DNA from: Streptomyces sp. NBC_00459
GTDB taxonomy: Bacteria > Actinomycetota > Actinomycetes > Streptomycetales > Streptomycetaceae
Length of the DNA: 64,000 nt
Direction of reading: 5' to 3'
Assembly: GCF_036013955.1 (NCBI RefSeq)
Contig: NZ_CP107903.1
Coordinates: 620,001-684,000 of the forward strand
The position numbers and the translations under genes were made by a program. Positions 25,367-33,326 of the stretch are shown here, in pieces. Below the pieces are notes generated by a model, which saw only the letters and a program-made list of their open reading frames with translations, was not told the DNA's origin and did not search any database. The stretch's first letter is position 1. Each line of letters starts with the position of its first letter.

Positions 25367-26986
25367 GTGGAGTACAACCTTGCCGACCTGTTCGAGTCGG
25401 TCGTGGATGTGGTGCCGGACCGTGCGGCACTCGTGTACCTCGACCATCCCGGTACGGGCGCGGAACGCCGCCTGACCTACGCGGAGCTGGACGCCGCCGC
25501 CAACCGGATCGCCCATCATCTGATCGACAGCGGGATACGCCCCGGCGAGCATCTGGGCCTGCATCTCTACAACGGGGTCGAGTACCTCCAGACGGTGCTC
25601 GGGTGCCTCAAGGCGCGGGTCGTACCCGTCAACGTCAACTACCGTTACGTGGAAGAGGAGTTGGTGTACCTCTACCAGGACGCCGCCCTCGCCGCCCTGG
25701 TGTTCGACGCGGAGTTCACTGAGCGGGTGGCGGCGGCACAGCCGCAGGCCACGGCGTTGCGGCACCTGATCCGCGTGGGCGAACCGGAACCGGGCTCGCC
25801 CGAGTTGGGGGCAGTGCCCTTCGCCGAGGCGGAGGCCGCCGGGTCACCCGAGCGGGGCTTCCCGGCCCGTTCGGGCGACGACCAGTTCATCATCTACACC
25901 GGCGGCACCACCGGTATGCCCAAGGGCGTGATGTGGCGCCAGGAGGACTTGTTCTTCGCGGGACTTGGCGGGGGCGCCCCCACCGGCGAGCCGGTCAAGT
26001 CCCCGCAGGAACTGGCCGAGCGGGTCGCGGCCGGCGGTGAGGGGATCACCTTCTTCCCCACTCCCCCGCTGATGCACGGCACCTCGACCCTGACCGCCTT
26101 CATCGGCTTCAACTTCGGCCAACGAGTGGTGATCCACCGCAAGTTCACCGCCGAGGACGTGCTGCGCACGATCGAGAAGGAGAAGGTCACCAGCGTGTCC
26201 CTGGTCGGCGACGCGATGCTGCGTCCCCTGATCGACGCCCTCAACGGACCCATGAAGGGCACGGACTGCTCAGCCCTGTTCAGCGTCTCCTCCTCCGGCG
26301 CGATCATGTCGGAGACGGTGCGCGCCGAGTTCCAGGCCCTGGTCCCGAACGTCATGCTGCTCAACAACTTCGGGTCGTCGGAGTCCGGCTTCAACGGTAC
26401 GGCGACCGAGGACTCGGGCCCGGAACGCGGCTTCCGTATTCGGGTCAACTTCCGGACGCAGGTGGTGGATCCGGCCACCCACGAGCCGGTGCCGGCGGGC
26501 GAGGTGGGCCGGATCGCGCAGTGCGGCAACGTACCGCTCGGTTATTACAACGACCCGCGGAAGACGGCGGAGACCTTCTTCGAGAGGGACGGCGAGCGGT
26601 GGGTGCTGCTCGGTGACATGGCGACGGTCGACGAGGAGGGCGTCGTCACCGTCCTCGGCCGGGGCTCGCAGTGCATCAACACCGGAGGCGAGAAGGTGTA
26701 TCCGGAGGAGGTCGAGCAGGCGCTCAAGTCCCATCCGGACGTGTACGACGCACTCGTGGCCGGTGTCCCGGACCCGAGGTGGGGAAACCATGTCGCGGCG
26801 GTGGTGCAGTTGCGGAAGGGGGCGCCGCGGCCCTCGCTGGAGGACGTCCAGTCCTACTGCCGTACGCATCTGGCCGGCTACAAGATCCCCCGCCAGCTGG
26901 TGATCACCGAGACGATACAGCGGTCACCCAGCGGCAAGGCGGACTACCGGTGGGCCCAGGAGGTGGCGGTCGGGGCGGACCGGTAG
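25367..26986 (+). CDS. Acyl-CoA synthetase (AMP-forming, FadD family)
   Basis: 539 residues, ANL superfamily. P-loop YTGGTTGMPKGVMW (about residues 181-195), A5-type NNFGSSESGF, adenylate-binding LGDMATVDEEG, hinge RGSQCINTGGEKVYPEEVEQ and C-terminal catalytic Lys in QRSPSGKADYRW. It makes acyl-CoA from a carboxylic acid, ATP and CoA. The GTG start has AGGAGGAG 2 bases upstream. It is divergent from, and probably co-regulated with, the crotonase/DUF35/thiolase-like operon, for which it would activate the substrate. Length and subfamily resemble mycobacterial FadD synthetases for steroid or fatty-acid side chains. Confidence 0.9.
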   Translation: MEYNLADLFESVVDVVPDRAALVYLDHPGTGAERRLTYAELDAAANRIAHHLIDSGIRPGEHLGLHLYNGVEYLQTVLGCLKARVVPVNVNYRYVEEELVYLYQDAALAALVFDAEFTERVAAAQPQATALRHLIRVGEPEPGSPELGAVPFAEAEAAGSPERGFPARSGDDQFIIYTGGTTGMPKGVMWRQEDLFFAGLGGGAPTGEPVKSPQELAERVAAGGEGITFFPTPPLMHGTSTLTAFIGFNFGQRVVIHRKFTAEDVLRTIEKEKVTSVSLVGDAMLRPLIDALNGPMKGTDCSALFSVSSSGAIMSETVRAEFQALVPNVMLLNNFGSSESGFNGTATEDSGPERGFRIRVNFRTQVVDPATHEPVPAGEVGRIAQCGNVPLGYYNDPRKTAETFFERDGERWVLLGDMATVDEEGVVTVLGRGSQCINTGGEKVYPEEVEQALKSHPDVYDALVAGVPDPRWGNHVAAVVQLRKGAPRPSLEDVQSYCRTHLAGYKIPRQLVITETIQRSPSGKADYRWAQEVAVGADR

Positions 26987-27159
26987 GCGGGGGTCGCGAC
27001 TCGCCGGTGGGCCGGCGGGGACGACGGCGTACGCTGTGCGCGCGGTTGACCCGGGTGTTTGAACGGAGGGTGACGCAGGGCCGTACGCGAGGTCGGCGGC
27101 CCTGCCCTGCGGGCCCGGTCCGCCGTGCCATCAGCGGCTTCGCACGGAAGGACCCACGG

Positions 27160-29202
27160 GTGTCGCACCACACGCCCCCTCGTCAACTGCCGGAGACGGA
27201 CGCGGACGCACCGGACGGGGCCACGGCCGAGGAGGCCTCGACCGCTCCCGCGGTGAACGGCACCGAGCCCGGCGCTCCGGCGGACGTGGAGTCGGCGGAC
27301 GAGGAAGCGGCCTCCGCGACGGACGCAGCTGCCGTGCCGGCGACGACCGCGGAGGCGGAGGCGGACGGGCCGAGCACACGCCCTGCGGTGGAGGACGCAG
27401 CCGGCGGCATGGAGGACGGGAAGGCGCCCGACGAGGCCGTCGTCCCCCTCGCCCGCGCGGCCTCAGACGACGAATCCGCCGACGCGGCGGCCTCCGGGTC
27501 CACGTCCACCGACGAATCAGACCCGGGCGACACCGCCTCCTCCTCTGCCCGCCCCGGCTGGTTCGGCTGGCGCCGTCGTTTCCCCCGCACCGCACGTGCC
27601 GTGCGGGTGGGCACGAGTGTCCTGGCCGGTGTGCTGGTGCTCGGCGTGCTCCTCATGCCCAACCGCCTCGACCGGGTCACCCTGCAGTCGTTCCTCCGTC
27701 TGCCTGTCGAGGCGATCTTCCTCGCGGCCGTCCTGCTCGTACTGCCGTCGAAGGCGCGGCGGATCACGGCCGTCGTCCTGGGGGTGTTCGTCGGGCTGTC
27801 CACCGTCCTGAAGTGCCTCGACATGGGCTTCTACCAGACCCTGGCCCGGCCGTTCGACCTGGTCTTCGACTGGATTCTGCTGAGCAACGCGGTGGACTTC
27901 CTCAAGGACTCGCTCGGTCGCTCGGGCGAGGTGCTCGCGGTGATCGGCGTGATCGTCCTGCTGATCGCCGTTCTCGTGCTGAGCGCGCTCGCGATGGTGC
28001 GGCTGGCCGACCTGATGGCACGGCACCGCCCCGTGTCCGTGCGCGGCACGCTGGTCCTCGGCACCGCGTGGATCGTCTGCTTCACCATGGGCGCGCAGGC
28101 AGGCGGCGTGACGATAGCCACCAAGGGCTACTCCCAGTACCTCACCAACAAGGTGCAGTACGTCCGCGAAGGCCTCGGGGACGCCGAGGTCTTCGAGAAG
28201 CAGCTGCACGTCGACGCCTTCGCCGACACCCCGTCCGACCAGCTGCTGACCGGACTTCGCGGCAAGGACGTGCTGTTCACCTTCGTCGAGAGCTACGGCC
28301 GGGTGGCGATCGACGATCCGACGATGGCCCCGGAGATCGACAAGACGCTCAAGGAGGGCGACGCCAGGCTCAAGTCGGCCGGGTTCGCGGCACGCAGCGG
28401 CTGGCTCACGTCACCCGTGACGGGCGCCGGCAGCTGGCTCGCCCACACGACGTTCCTGTCCGGTCTGTGGGTCAAGAACCAGCAGCGGTACCGGACCGTG
28501 ACGACCAGTGACCGCGCCACCCTCACCAGCTACTTCCAGAAGACAGGCGCCTGGCGCACGGTCGGCATCGTCCCCGGAGTCCGCAAGTCCTGGCCAGAGG
28601 GCAAGTACTTCGGTCTCGACCACATCTACGACTCCACGCACCTCGGCTACCAGGGTCCCTACTTCAGCTGGACACCGGTGCCGGACCAGTTCAGCATGGA
28701 GGCCTTCCAGAAGCTGGAGCACGGGAAGAAGGACCGCGATCCGATCATGGCGGAGATCATCCTGGCCTCCAGCCACAACCCCTGGTCCCCCATCGCTCAC
28801 ATGATCGACTGGAACGACCTCGGGGACGGTTCGGTCTTCAACAAGATCAAGGCGGAGGGCACGAACCCCACCGAGGTCTGGAAGAGCGCCAAGCGCGTGC
28901 GGACCGAGTACCGCAAGGCCATCCAGTACTCCCTGGACAGCCTGGTCCAGTGGGTCCAGCGCTACGGCGACGACAACACCGTCCTCGTCCTCCTCGGCGA
29001 TCACCAGCCCGTCCCCATGGTCACCGGCGGCAGCTCCAACAAGGACGTGCCGGTCACCATCGTCGCCCGCGACCCGAAGGTGCTGGACCGCGTCGCCGGC
29101 TGGGGCTGGACGGACGGACTCAAGCCCGCGGCCAACGCCCCGAAGTGGGGCATGGACAAGTTCCGGGACCGCTTCATGACGGCGTACGGCCCGGAGAAGT
29201 AG
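27160..29202 (+). CDS. Membrane-anchored sulfatase/LtaS-like phosphotransferase
   Basis: About 680 residues from GTG 27160 (GGAAGGA upstream). A 140-residue Ala/Asp/Glu/Ser-rich cytoplasmic tail, probably disordered, precedes membrane helices (about 150-310: VGTSVLAGVLVLGVLLMP, AIFLAAVLLVLPSKA and VLAVIGVIVLLIAVLVLSAL). The extracellular sulfatase-like domain (about 370-680) has VLFTFVESYGRVAID and TGAGSWLAHTTFLSGLW, likely holding the Ser/Thr nucleophile, and the metal-binding VLLGDHQPVPMVTGG. Such proteins transfer phosphoglycerol-type groups or act on cell-wall glycopolymers. Substrate unknown. A hairpin terminator follows. Confidence 0.82.
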   Translation: MSHHTPPRQLPETDADAPDGATAEEASTAPAVNGTEPGAPADVESADEEAASATDAAAVPATTAEAEADGPSTRPAVEDAAGGMEDGKAPDEAVVPLARAASDDESADAAASGSTSTDESDPGDTASSSARPGWFGWRRRFPRTARAVRVGTSVLAGVLVLGVLLMPNRLDRVTLQSFLRLPVEAIFLAAVLLVLPSKARRITAVVLGVFVGLSTVLKCLDMGFYQTLARPFDLVFDWILLSNAVDFLKDSLGRSGEVLAVIGVIVLLIAVLVLSALAMVRLADLMARHRPVSVRGTLVLGTAWIVCFTMGAQAGGVTIATKGYSQYLTNKVQYVREGLGDAEVFEKQLHVDAFADTPSDQLLTGLRGKDVLFTFVESYGRVAIDDPTMAPEIDKTLKEGDARLKSAGFAARSGWLTSPVTGAGSWLAHTTFLSGLWVKNQQRYRTVTTSDRATLTSYFQKTGAWRTVGIVPGVRKSWPEGKYFGLDHIYDSTHLGYQGPYFSWTPVPDQFSMEAFQKLEHGKKDRDPIMAEIILASSHNPWSPIAHMIDWNDLGDGSVFNKIKAEGTNPTEVWKSAKRVRTEYRKAIQYSLDSLVQWVQRYGDDNTVLVLLGDHQPVPMVTGGSSNKDVPVTIVARDPKVLDRVAGWGWTDGLKPAANAPKWGMDKFRDRFMTAYGPEK

Positions 29203-29285
29203 CGCCGTCCGCGCCGAGGAACGGTTCCGGCCATACGCGCGGCGAGCGCGACGACGTCCGCCAGTGGGACCGGATCGCCGGGGCC

Positions 29286-29322
29286 GCCCCCGATCGCCGG
29301 CGTCGGTGCGGCGATCGGGGGC
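29286..29322 (+). terminator. Hairpin terminator after sulfatase-like gene
   Basis: GCCCCCGATCGCCG (29286-29299) pairs perfectly with CGGCGATCGGGGGC (29309-29322) around a 9-base loop, 83 bp past the stop codon at 29202. Confidence 0.8.
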
Positions 29323-29684
29323 ATACGGTCCCGCATGGCGGGGCCGCGCGCGTCCCGCTGTGCGTCGGTGGCCAGGATCATGGCCCGGTCGAACGGCAGT
29401 TCCCCATCGGGGAGTTCGGCGGGCGCCCGAGGCACCGTCCGTGCTGTCGGCACCGCGGCGGCGGAGCAGGAGGACGGGCGGCGCGACTTCGGGGCCCCAC
29501 ACCCGCTACCCGGGGGAGATGCCTTTCGCCTCGACTGTGGTGAGTTCGGTGCCCACGCCGACGCACGCAACCGGCCCTCGGCGGTAGTCGGCCCCCGTTC
29601 CCCCGAGGGCTCACCCTCACCGGATTCCGAAGCACGGCCTCTTGCACGCGCCACGCCCTCCTGGATTACTGATCCCGAACACCT

Positions 29685-29702
29685 CGACCGAATGATCGGT
29701 CG
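29685..29702. promoter_or_regulatory. Palindromic operator before PaaK-like gene
   Basis: CGACCGA-ATGA-TCGGTCG, a perfect 7-4-7 inverted repeat 42 bp before the ATG at 29745. The ACCGA-N4-TCGGT core is like the sites of TetR-family phenylacetate regulators (PaaR type). No TetR gene is adjacent. Confidence 0.55.
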
Positions 29703-29744
29703 CCCGTATTGGCACTGACGGTTGCGATGTGAGGGAGACGGCCG

Positions 29745-31040
29745 ATGGCGGATGCGACGGAGTGGCTGGACGCGGGCGAACGCCTCGGCATCGAGGCCCT
29801 GCGCACACTCCAGCTGGAGCGGTTGCGGACCTCGCTGCGCCACGCCTACGAGAACGTTCCCTTCTACCGCGACTCGTTCGACAACGCGGGTGTACACCCG
29901 GACGACTGTCGTTCCCTCACCGACCTGGCGCTGTTCCCCTTCACCACCAAGGCGGACCTGCGCGACAACTACCCCTACGGGATGTTCGCCGTTCCCCGCG
30001 ACCGGGTCCGCCGCATCCACGCGTCGAGCGGGACCACCGGACTCCCCACGGTCGTCGGCTACACCGACAACGACCTGTCCCTGTGGTCCGACCTGGTGGC
30101 CCGCTCGATCCGGGCGGCGGGCGGACGGCCCGGTGACACGGTCCATGTGGCCTACGGATACGGCCTGTTCACCGGCGGTCTCGGCGCGCACTACGGCGCC
30201 GAACGGCTCGGCTGTACGGTGATCCCCGCCTCCGGGGGCATGACGGCCAGGCAGGTCCAGCTGATCCAGGATCTGCGGCCCGGGATCATCATGGTGACGC
30301 CCTCGTATCTCCTGACGATCCTCGACGAGTTCGAGAAGCAGGGCGTCGATCCCCGGGGTACCTCCCTACGGGTCGGCATCTTCGGCGCCGAACCATGGAC
30401 CGAACAGATGCGCGAGGAGATCGAGGGGCGGTTCGCGATCGACGCGGTCGACATATACGGCCTGTCGGAGGTGATCGGCCCTGGGGTCGCCCAGGAGTGC
30501 GTGGAGACCAAGGACGGGCTGCATGTGTGGGAGGACCACTTCTTCCCGGAGGTCGTCGACCCGATCACGGGCGAGGTGCTGCCGGAGGGGGCGAAGGGGG
30601 AGCTGGTGTTCACCTCGCTCACCAAGGAGGCGATGCCGGTGATCCGCTACCGGACGCGGGACCTGACGCGTCTGCTGCCCGGTACGGCCCGCGTCTTCCG
30701 GCGGATGGAGAAGGTCACCGGCCGCAGCGACGACATGCTGATCGTGCGTGGAGTGAACCTCTTCCCCACCCAGATCGAGGAGATCGTGCTGCGCACACCG
30801 GGCATCGCACCCCACTTCCAGCTCCGCCTGACCCGGGAGTCCCGCCTCGACCTCCTCACCGTCCGGGCCGAGGCGCGCCCCGGCGCCACCCCCGAGATCC
30901 GGGAGGCGGCGGCCCACTCCATCGCGACCGCGGTGAAGGACGGCATCGGGGTCTCGGCGGCGGTGGAGATCGTCGAGCCGGAGTCGCTGGAGCGGTCGGT
31001 GGGGAAGATCCGGCGGGTGGTGGACCTCAGGTCGCGCTGA
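29745..31040 (+). CDS. paaK: Phenylacetate-CoA ligase family protein (PaaK-like)
   Basis: 431 residues, the PaaK length. Landmarks: LRTSLRHAYENVPFYRDSFD, the P-loop RIHASSGTTGLPTVVGYT, YGYGLFTGGLGAHYGAERLG, VDIYGLSEVIGPGVAQEC, MPVIRYRTRDLTRL and RSDDMLIVRGVNLFPTQIEE. It converts phenylacetate or a related aryl acid to its CoA thioester with ATP. No paaABCDE ring-epoxidase genes are in the window, so the acid may be something else or its later steps lie elsewhere. The start follows GAGGGA. An 18-bp palindrome in the promoter suggests repression relieved by an acyl-CoA. Confidence 0.9.
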   Translation: MADATEWLDAGERLGIEALRTLQLERLRTSLRHAYENVPFYRDSFDNAGVHPDDCRSLTDLALFPFTTKADLRDNYPYGMFAVPRDRVRRIHASSGTTGLPTVVGYTDNDLSLWSDLVARSIRAAGGRPGDTVHVAYGYGLFTGGLGAHYGAERLGCTVIPASGGMTARQVQLIQDLRPGIIMVTPSYLLTILDEFEKQGVDPRGTSLRVGIFGAEPWTEQMREEIEGRFAIDAVDIYGLSEVIGPGVAQECVETKDGLHVWEDHFFPEVVDPITGEVLPEGAKGELVFTSLTKEAMPVIRYRTRDLTRLLPGTARVFRRMEKVTGRSDDMLIVRGVNLFPTQIEEIVLRTPGIAPHFQLRLTRESRLDLLTVRAEARPGATPEIREAAAHSIATAVKDGIGVSAAVEIVEPESLERSVGKIRRVVDLRSR

Positions 31041-31043
31041 GAC

Positions 31044-31070
31044 CTGACTGGCGGGAATCCGCCAGGTCAG
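31044..31070 (+). terminator. Hairpin after PaaK-like gene
   Basis: CTGACTGGCGG (31044-31054) pairs with CCGCCAGGTCAG (31059-31070) with one bulged G and a 4-base loop, starting 4 bp after the stop codon. Confidence 0.6.
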
Positions 31071-31144
31071 CTGCCGTTGTCAGTGGTCGGTTCTAGTGTG
31101 GGTGGCGAAATGAGCATCCGCGCCGAGGAGATGAAGAGGTTCCC

Positions 31145-31711
31145 ATGACGACCCTGCCCGACCGCCCGAACAGCGCACTGCTCATCATCGACGTCCAGAA
31201 CCAGGTGGTGGACGGCGCCCACAACCGCGACGAGGTGCTCGCGAACATCAACACCCTCGTCGACAAGGCCCGTGCGGAGGGCGCGCCCGTGGTCTGGGTG
31301 CAGCACTCGAGCGACGAGCTGAAGGCGGGCGACAAAGGCTGGGAGTACGTGCCGGAACTGGTCCGCCGCGACACCGAGCCACTCGTCCACAAGAAGTACG
31401 GCGACTCCTTCGAGGACACCGAGCTGGAGGACGTCCTGGCCGAGCACGCGGTCGGCCGGCTGGTCGTCACGGGCGCCCAGACCGACGCCTGTGTCCGCTC
31501 GACCCTGCACGGCGGCATGGTGCGCGGTTACGACGTGACGCTCGTCGGCGATGCCCACACCACGCAGGACCTCACGAAGTACGGCGCTCCCAAGCCGGCC
31601 GAGGTGATCTCGCACACCAACCTCTACTGGCAGTACCAGACCGCCCCCGGGCGCACTGCCGGGACGGTCAGCACCTCGGATGCGACCTTCACCGCCGCCG
31701 CCGAGGGGTGA
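31145..31711 (+). CDS. Isochorismatase-family cysteine hydrolase
   Basis: 188 residues. The Asp-Lys-Cys triad of the family can be placed: Asp16 in ALLIIDVQNQ, a Lys in VHKKYGDSFE (83-84) and Cys116 in VVTGAQTDACVRSTLHGG. Members hydrolyse amide or ether bonds (nicotinamidase, ureidoacrylate hydrolase, isochorismatase). The DACVRST context and length suit a general cysteine hydrolase rather than an isochorismatase of siderophore synthesis. ATG 31145 has GAGATGAAGAGG upstream. Separated from the PaaK-like gene by a hairpin. Confidence 0.87.
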   Translation: MTTLPDRPNSALLIIDVQNQVVDGAHNRDEVLANINTLVDKARAEGAPVVWVQHSSDELKAGDKGWEYVPELVRRDTEPLVHKKYGDSFEDTELEDVLAEHAVGRLVVTGAQTDACVRSTLHGGMVRGYDVTLVGDAHTTQDLTKYGAPKPAEVISHTNLYWQYQTAPGRTAGTVSTSDATFTAAAEG

Positions 31712-31714
31712 CGG

Positions 31715-33214
31715 TCAGGAGTCCGCGAACCGGTCCCTCAGCTCCCGTTTGAGGATCTTCCCGCTCGCGTTGCGCGGCAGCTCGTCCACGAACACGACCC
31801 GCTTCGGCGCCTTGAAGTGGGCGAGCTCCTCGCGCGCGTGGGCGATGAGTTCGGCCTCCGTCACCTCTCCGCGCGGGACGACGACCGCCGTGACCGCCTC
31901 GATCCAGCGCTCGTCGGGAAGGCCGACGACGGCCACCTCGGCAACCGCCGCGTGGGTGTACAGGGCGTCCTCGACCTGGCGTGAGGCGATCAGTACGCCG
32001 CCGGAGTTGATGACGTCCTTCACCCGGTCGACGACGGTGTAGAAACCGTCGGCGTCCCGGACGACCAGGTCACCGGAGTGGAACCAGCCGTCTCGGAAGG
32101 CGGCGGCCGTCTCCTCGGGCTTGTCCCAGTACCCCTCGCACAACTGCGGGGAACGGTAGACGACTTCGCCGGTCGTGCCGTCGGGCACTTCGTCGCCGTT
32201 CTCGTCCACCACCCGAGCGTCCACGAACAGCACCGGGCGCCCGCAGGAGTCCATTCGGCCCTTGTGCTCGTAGGGGCCCAGAACCATGGAGAGGGGGCCG
32301 ATCTCGCTCTGGCCGAAGCAGTTGTAGAACGCGAGTTTGGGGAGTCGCTCGCGCAGCCTCTCCAGAACGGGGACGGGCATGATCGACGCCCCGTAGAACG
32401 CCTTGCGCAGTCCGCTCAGGTCGCGGGTCGCGAAGTCGGAGCGGCCCGCGAGGCCGATCCACACGGTCGGTGGTGCGAACAGACTGTCCGCCCGGCCGGC
32501 CTCGACGAGGTCGAGGATCGCGTCACCGTCCGGTCCGTCGAGGATGATGTTCGGGGCGCCGACCGCGAGATACGGCAGCAGAAACACATGCATCTGCGCC
32601 GAGTGGTAGAGGGGCAGCGAGTGCACGGGCCGGTCCCCGGGGCTCAGGTCGAGGGCGGCGATCGCGCTCAGGTACTCGTGCACCAGGGAGCGGTGGGTCA
32701 TCATCGCGCCCTTGGGCAGCGCGGTCGTCCCGGAGGTGTACAGCAGTTGCACCAGGTCCTCGGCGCGCGACTCCGGACCGTCGTAGGGCGCGGTGTCGGC
32801 CAGCCGGGCGAGCAGTGAGTCGTCGGCGTCGCGCAGTGGCAAGGTCCGGACGCCGTCCGGGAGTCGGTCGACGAGGTCCGGGTCGGCCAGGACCAGGGTG
32901 CTGCCGGACTGCTCCACGATGTAGGTGAGGTCATCGCCGGTCAGGTTCTGGTTGACCGGGACGTGCACGAGTCCGGCGCGGGCACAGGCGAGGAAGGCGA
33001 TCAGATAGGCGTCCGAGTTGTGGCCGTAGGCGCCGACCCGGTCGCCGGGGGCCAGGCCCTCGGCGCGCAGTACGCCCGCCGCACGGGAGACGGCCTCGTC
33101 GAGTTCGCCGTACGTCCAGGCACGCTCGCGGTACTCGACCGCCGTCCGCGCCGGAACGCGCTGGGCGCTGCGCCGCAGCACCCCGTCAACCGTGCTCCCG
33201 TATTGCTGCGTCAT
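31715..33214 (-). CDS. AMP-dependent acyl-CoA ligase (FadD-like)
   Basis: 499 residues. Motifs: YTSGTTALPKGAMMTHRS (P-loop), YNCFGQSEIGPLS (A5), SGDLVVRDADGFYTVVDRVKDVINSGG (hinge) and final LPRNASGKILKRELRD with the catalytic Lys. It activates a carboxylate through an acyl-adenylate. Its stop lies 3 bp from that of the isochorismatase gene (convergent), and it is divergent from a secreted acylase gene. A CCTCGTTC/GAACGAGG dyad lies in the shared promoter region. The partner acylase releases fatty acids, so this ligase could recycle them; that is inference. Confidence 0.88.
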   Translation of the reverse strand: MTQQYGSTVDGVLRRSAQRVPARTAVEYRERAWTYGELDEAVSRAAGVLRAEGLAPGDRVGAYGHNSDAYLIAFLACARAGLVHVPVNQNLTGDDLTYIVEQSGSTLVLADPDLVDRLPDGVRTLPLRDADDSLLARLADTAPYDGPESRAEDLVQLLYTSGTTALPKGAMMTHRSLVHEYLSAIAALDLSPGDRPVHSLPLYHSAQMHVFLLPYLAVGAPNIILDGPDGDAILDLVEAGRADSLFAPPTVWIGLAGRSDFATRDLSGLRKAFYGASIMPVPVLERLRERLPKLAFYNCFGQSEIGPLSMVLGPYEHKGRMDSCGRPVLFVDARVVDENGDEVPDGTTGEVVYRSPQLCEGYWDKPEETAAAFRDGWFHSGDLVVRDADGFYTVVDRVKDVINSGGVLIASRQVEDALYTHAAVAEVAVVGLPDERWIEAVTAVVVPRGEVTEAELIAHAREELAHFKAPKRVVFVDELPRNASGKILKRELRDRFADS

Positions 33215-33224
33215 AGCTCATGAT

Positions 33225-33247
33225 CCTCGTTCCGTCACCGAACGAGG
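33225..33247. promoter_or_regulatory. Dyad between FadD-like and acylase genes
   Basis: CCTCGTTC (33225-33232) and GAACGAGG (33240-33247) are a perfect 8-7-8 inverted repeat, 11 bp upstream of the FadD-like start and 80 bp upstream of the acylase start. Suited to joint control of both genes. Confidence 0.5.
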
Positions 33248-33326
33248 TCAAGCACCGGAGGGGGTCAGGGAACATACCCGTTGGTACGCTCAACCGCCCC
33301 TTCCCTCTATGACGTTGGGAGGCACG

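Larger units (their letters stand above)
29203..29744. other. 542-bp intergenic region without a supported gene
   Basis: Contents: a terminator hairpin (29286-29322), a palindromic operator (29685-29702) just before the PaaK-like gene, and a minus-strand stretch near 29340-29420 with coding-like codon use (for example ELPDGELPFDRAMILATDAQ) but no start, homologue or complete frame I can name. The last may be a gene remnant. Confidence 0.5.

Noticed and set aside
29335..29718. 127-codon plus-strand frame before the PaaK-like gene
   Set aside because: Low-complexity Arg/Ala/Ser sequence running through a palindromic operator; no start signal.
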